Shown here: one piece after another, positions 5,308 through 7,586 of the stretch
How the letters are laid out: each line of letters opens with the position of its first letter
How positions within the stretch are numbered: the first letter of the stretch is position 1
Assembly (NCBI GenBank): GCA_027035445.1
Contig: JALVUT010000298.1
Coordinates: 1-7,586 of the forward strand
DNA length: 7,586 nucleotides
Origin: Thermococcus sp.
GTDB taxonomy: Archaea > Methanobacteriota_B > Thermococci > Thermococcales > Thermococcaceae
Direction: 5' to 3'
Program-made: the position numbers and the translations under genes
The notes under the pieces: model-generated
Told to the model about the DNA's origin: nothing
The model's input: the letters and a program-made list of their open reading frames with translations, nothing else
The model's database searches: none

Positions 5308-5871
5308 CCTGAACTTTTCTATGTTTTCACGCGCCCTCTTGAACTCTCTAAAGCATGTCGGACAGCAGAAGAAGTAAACCCTGTTTCTGTATTTGTAAAC
5401 TATGGGCTCCCCCACTATCTCCTTACCGCAGTAGTCACACTTGAAGGGTACTCTGACCTTTGGCGGGCTCTTCCGCTCGATGCTTTCGAGGATTGGCATT
5501 ATATCAATGACCTCAAAGCCCGCCCCCTCGATAACTTTTCTGAGTTCCCCCATGTCCTCAACGGCTATCTTTATGAGATACTTCCTGCTTGTGAAGCGGT
5601 TCATCTCAATTATCTCTTCAAGTTCCCGCATCTTTTCAGGTTCGTCGGTCTTCACGATGAGTGCGACGATGTTGCGGGCCCTCAGTAACTCAGGGTTAAG
5701 CTTTACGGTGAAGCCCTGAATTACTCCTTCCTTCTGGAGCTTTTCCAGACGTGACTTGACGGTTGGTCTGCTCACACCTAACCTCTCGGCCAGCTCGGAA
5801 ATGCTGAGCCTTGAGTTGTCCATGAGGAGGTATATAAGCTTCAGATCAAGCTCGTCTACCTTCACTCCCAT
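5266..5871 (-). CDS. copR: CopR-type copper-responsive regulator (Lrp/AsnC HTH plus TRASH domain)
   Basis: From the ATG at 5871 this is a 201-residue DNA-binding protein. The N-terminus has an Lrp/AsnC winged helix-turn-helix (DELDLKLIYLL, then SISELAERLGVSRPTVKSRL, about residues 23-42). A central dimerisation/sensor-like region follows. The C-terminal TRASH metal-binding domain has CDYC (C145, C148) and FCCPTC (C169, C170, C173). The tail is Glu/Lys-rich and ends NAHNH. Proteins of this architecture sense copper in archaea and control the adjacent copper ATPase. Here it is divergent from copA across about 110 bases. The open frame extends to a TTG at 5895, but the TATA box (5898-5906) predicts a transcript start near 5875. 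The true start is therefore the ATG at 5871 or the GTG at 5865, on a very short leader. The gene converges on, and overlaps, a small plus-strand ORF. Confidence 0.92.
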   Translation of the reverse strand: MGVKVDELDLKLIYLLMDNSRLSISELAERLGVSRPTVKSRLEKLQKEGVIQGFTVKLNPELLRARNIVALIVKTDEPEKMRELEEIIEMNRFTSRKYLIKIAVEDMGELRKVIEGAGFEVIDIMPILESIERKSPPKVRVPFKCDYCGKEIVGEPIVYKYRNRVYFFCCPTCFREFKRARENIEKFRLKEEQKIENAHNH

Positions 5872-5897
5872 CCCCAGGTAAAACTTTGGCTTCAAAC

Positions 5898-5906
5898 TAT
5901 AAAAAT
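5898..5906 (-). promoter_or_regulatory. TATA box of copR
   Basis: On the minus strand TTTTTATAG (5898-5906) is preceded by GGAGAA, an acceptable BRE. Transcription should begin about 25 bases downstream, near 5875, only a few bases before the ATG at 5871. Just downstream, TTTG-GCTT-CAAA (5885-5896) forms a short inverted repeat that could serve autoregulation; that is speculative. Confidence 0.6.
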
Positions 5907-5919
5907 TCTCCGGTAGAGC

Positions 5920-5941
5920 TTTCCAGATTGCAAAAAATAAT
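5920..5941 (+). promoter_or_regulatory. Candidate CopR operator and TATA region of copA
   Basis: TTTCCAGATTGCAAA (5920-5934) is a semi-palindrome TTTnCAnnnTGnAAA overlapping the 5' edge of an A/T-rich TATA region, AAAATAATA (about 5933-5941). The expected start is near 5962, about 20 bases before the ATG. The same arrangement precedes the Met-rich gene at 4505-4526. The position immediately upstream of TATA fits an activator helping TBP/TFB recruitment better than a simple repressor. Confidence 0.6.
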
Positions 5942-5982
5942 ACCCATAAGTCCCCGTGAGTAGTAAAAATGAGGTGTAAAAG

Positions 5983-7586
5983 ATGGAGCTTAACCTTAAA
6001 GTCACCGGTATGACGTGTGCCATGTGCGTTAAAACCATAGAGAACGCCCTGAAAGAGCTCCCCGGGGTGAAGGACGCAAGGGCAAACCTGAACTCGGAGA
6101 GCGTTTATATCAGCTTCGATGAGTCTAGGGTCGGGTTAAAGGATATCATAGCGGCCATAGAGGATGTCGGCTACAATGTTATCAGGGAGAGAAAGGATGC
6201 GGTCATCAAAATCGGTGGCATGACGTGTGCCATGTGCGTTAAAACCATAGAGACGGCCCTCAAAGAGCTGCCTGGTGTTTTTGAAGTGAATGTGAACCTT
6301 GGGACGGAGAGTGCAAAGGTGGGTTACGATCCCAATGCGGTGGGAGTCGATGACATAAAGAAGGCCATCGAGGAAGTCGGCTACCAGTTCATAGGAGTGG
6401 AGGGGGAGGAAATCCATGACATTGAGAGGGAGGTGAGGGAGAGGCACCTTAAGAACATGAAGAAAAAGCTTGCCGCCGCATGGGCCATTGGGCTTGGGCT
6501 CTTTGCCTCAATGCAAGCCTACCGCTTTGGAGTGGAAGTGCCCTACCTCCTTCCAATCCAGTTCATTCTGGCCACTGCGGCTATCCTTTACGCTGGCAGG
6601 GACATCATATTTGGAAAGGCGTGGGGTTCACTTAAGCACAGAACGCTGAGCATGGAGGTCATGTACTCCCTTGGAATTGGCTCAGCCTATTTTGCAAGTG
6701 TTTTAGCGACCATTGGGATAATTCCGAAGGACTTCAATTTTTACGAGGCTAGCGTCCTGTTGATGGCTTTTCTGTTGCTGGGTAGGTATCTTGAGGCCAA
6801 AGCTAAGGGGAGAACCAGTGAGGCCATAAAGAAGCTCATGGGCCTTCAGGCGAAGAAGGCCACCGTCCTGAGGGACGGGGAGGAGATCGAGGTCCCGATA
6901 AGCGAGGTTAAGGTGGGCGACGTTGTCATAGTGAAGCCCGGCGAGAGGATTCCCGTTGACGGAATCGTGCTGGAAGGGGAGAGCTACATTGACGAGTCCA
7001 TGATAACCGGCGAGCCTGTGCCCAACATGAAGAAAAAGGGCGACGAGGTCATAGGAGGGACGATAAACAGGAACTCCATCCTCAAAATCGAGGCGAAGCG
7101 CGTGGGCAGGGACACGGTTCTGGCGGGCATAATAAGGCTCGTCGAGGAAGCGCAGAACACGAAGCCGCCGATACAGAGGCTCGCCGACACGATAGTTACC
7201 TACTTCATTCCAGCGGTGCTTACCATAGCACTCCTATCCTTCGCGTACTGGTACTTCGTGGCCGGAGAACCCACCCTGTTCGCATTCACAACGCTCCTCA
7301 GCGTCCTTGTTATAGCGTGCCCCTGTGCCTTCGGGCTGGCGACCCCAACGGCCCTAACGGTCGGTATGGGCAAGGGGGCTGAGATGGGGATACTCATCAA
7401 GAACGGCGAGGTGCTGGAGATAGCGAGGAAGGCAACGGTCGTCCTCTTCGACAAGACCGGGACGCTGACCAAGGGCCAGCCCGAGGTTACGGACGTGGTA
7501 ACCTCCGGGATGGACGAGAAAGAATTCCTGAAGCTGGTCGCATCGGCCGAGAGGCGCTCCGAGCACCCGCTCGGCGAGGCGGTGGT
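5983..7586 (+). CDS. copA: Cu+-exporting P1B-type ATPase CopA, N-terminal 534 residues (cut by the right edge)
   Basis: Two heavy-metal-associated domains come first, each with GMTCAMC (CxxC at 12-15 and 82-85) and about 70 residues apart. Six membrane segments are then visible (about 161-180, 188-209, 224-245, 253-274, 404-426 and 433-458). The actuator loop has TGEP (342-345). The sixth segment carries the Cu+ site CPC (446-448). The phosphorylation motif DKTGTLT follows (D490), then the P1B-specific HP pair (H528-P529). These features define a copper-exporting ATPase that pumps Cu+ out of the cytoplasm. The window ends inside the nucleotide-binding domain; the later P-domain and last two membrane segments are missing. 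The ATG at 5983 follows GAGGTG (5971-5976) at six bases. Divergence from copR and the operator-like repeat in the intergenic region indicate copper-responsive control. Confidence 0.96.
   Translation, partial: MELNLKVTGMTCAMCVKTIENALKELPGVKDARANLNSESVYISFDESRVGLKDIIAAIEDVGYNVIRERKDAVIKIGGMTCAMCVKTIETALKELPGVFEVNVNLGTESAKVGYDPNAVGVDDIKKAIEEVGYQFIGVEGEEIHDIEREVRERHLKNMKKKLAAAWAIGLGLFASMQAYRFGVEVPYLLPIQFILATAAILYAGRDIIFGKAWGSLKHRTLSMEVMYSLGIGSAYFASVLATIGIIPKDFNFYEASVLLMAFLLLGRYLEAKAKGRTSEAIKKLMGLQAKKATVLRDGEEIEVPISEVKVGDVVIVKPGERIPVDGIVLEGESYIDESMITGEPVPNMKKKGDEVIGGTINRNSILKIEAKRVGRDTVLAGIIRLVEEAQNTKPPIQRLADTIVTYFIPAVLTIALLSFAYWYFVAGEPTLFAFTTLLSVLVIACPCAFGLATPTALTVGMGKGAEMGILIKNGEVLEIARKATVVLFDKTGTLTKGQPEVTDVVTSGMDEKEFLKLVASAERRSEHPLGEAV
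6010..6253 (+). repeat. 34-bp perfect direct repeat within the two copA metal-binding domains
   Basis: Positions 6010-6043 and 6220-6253 are identical over 34 bases, 210 bases (70 codons) apart and in the same codon phase. They encode the MTCAMCVKTIE core of each heavy-metal-associated domain. Flanking sequence is clearly more diverged, including at silent sites, so the match exceeds what protein constraint alone requires. Confidence 0.9.

Noticed and set aside
5872..5895. TTG start for copR at 5895
   Set aside because: The copR TATA box at 5898-5906 predicts transcription starting near 5875, downstream of this codon.

Overview
The window looks like chromosomal DNA of a Thermococcus-type hyperthermophilic archaeon. 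The genes are closely packed and moderately GC-rich. GGTGAT/GAGGTG ribosome sites and archaeal BRE/TATA promoters precede several starts, and the divergent CopR-TRASH / two-HMA CopA pair is an arrangement I know from Thermococcales. The species assignment is inference; no rRNA or other marker is present.

Region 1 (1-2720, minus strand) is a sulfur amino acid operon read right to left. A BRE/TATA promoter with a perfect palindrome at the expected start site drives a cystathionine beta-synthase-like PLP enzyme. Its stop codon overlaps the start of a cystathionine gamma-lyase/synthase (ATGA overlap). A class I SAM-dependent methyltransferase follows and runs off the left edge. The two PLP enzymes together would interconvert homocysteine, cystathionine and cysteine.

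Region 2 (2743-4440, minus strand) holds the wreck of a MacB/FtsX-type ABC transporter. The N-terminal part of a permease, with two frameshifts, is joined to an ABC ATPase that lacks its own N-terminus, has a further frameshift, and has lost key Walker A, Walker B and D-loop residues. Upstream, and overlapping the permease remnant, is an intact UbiE/PmtA-like methyltransferase.

Region 3 (4505-7586) looks like a copper-homeostasis locus. CopR (Lrp/AsnC helix-turn-helix plus TRASH metal-sensing domain, minus strand) is divergent from copA (Cu+ P1B-ATPase with two N-terminal CxxC domains, cut by the right edge). On the plus strand lies a cluster of three very small membrane-associated ORFs, the first rich in Met and His. 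The most interesting observation is that a 15-bp semi-palindrome (TTTnCAnnnTGnAAr) sits immediately upstream of the TATA region of both copA and the Met-rich gene, with about 18 of 22 flanking bases matching. This suggests that CopR controls both, and that the Met-rich protein is an undescribed copper-handling partner of CopA.

No rRNA, tRNA, CRISPR array or insertion sequence was seen. No stretch longer than about 300 bases lacks a gene, a gene remnant or a small ORF.
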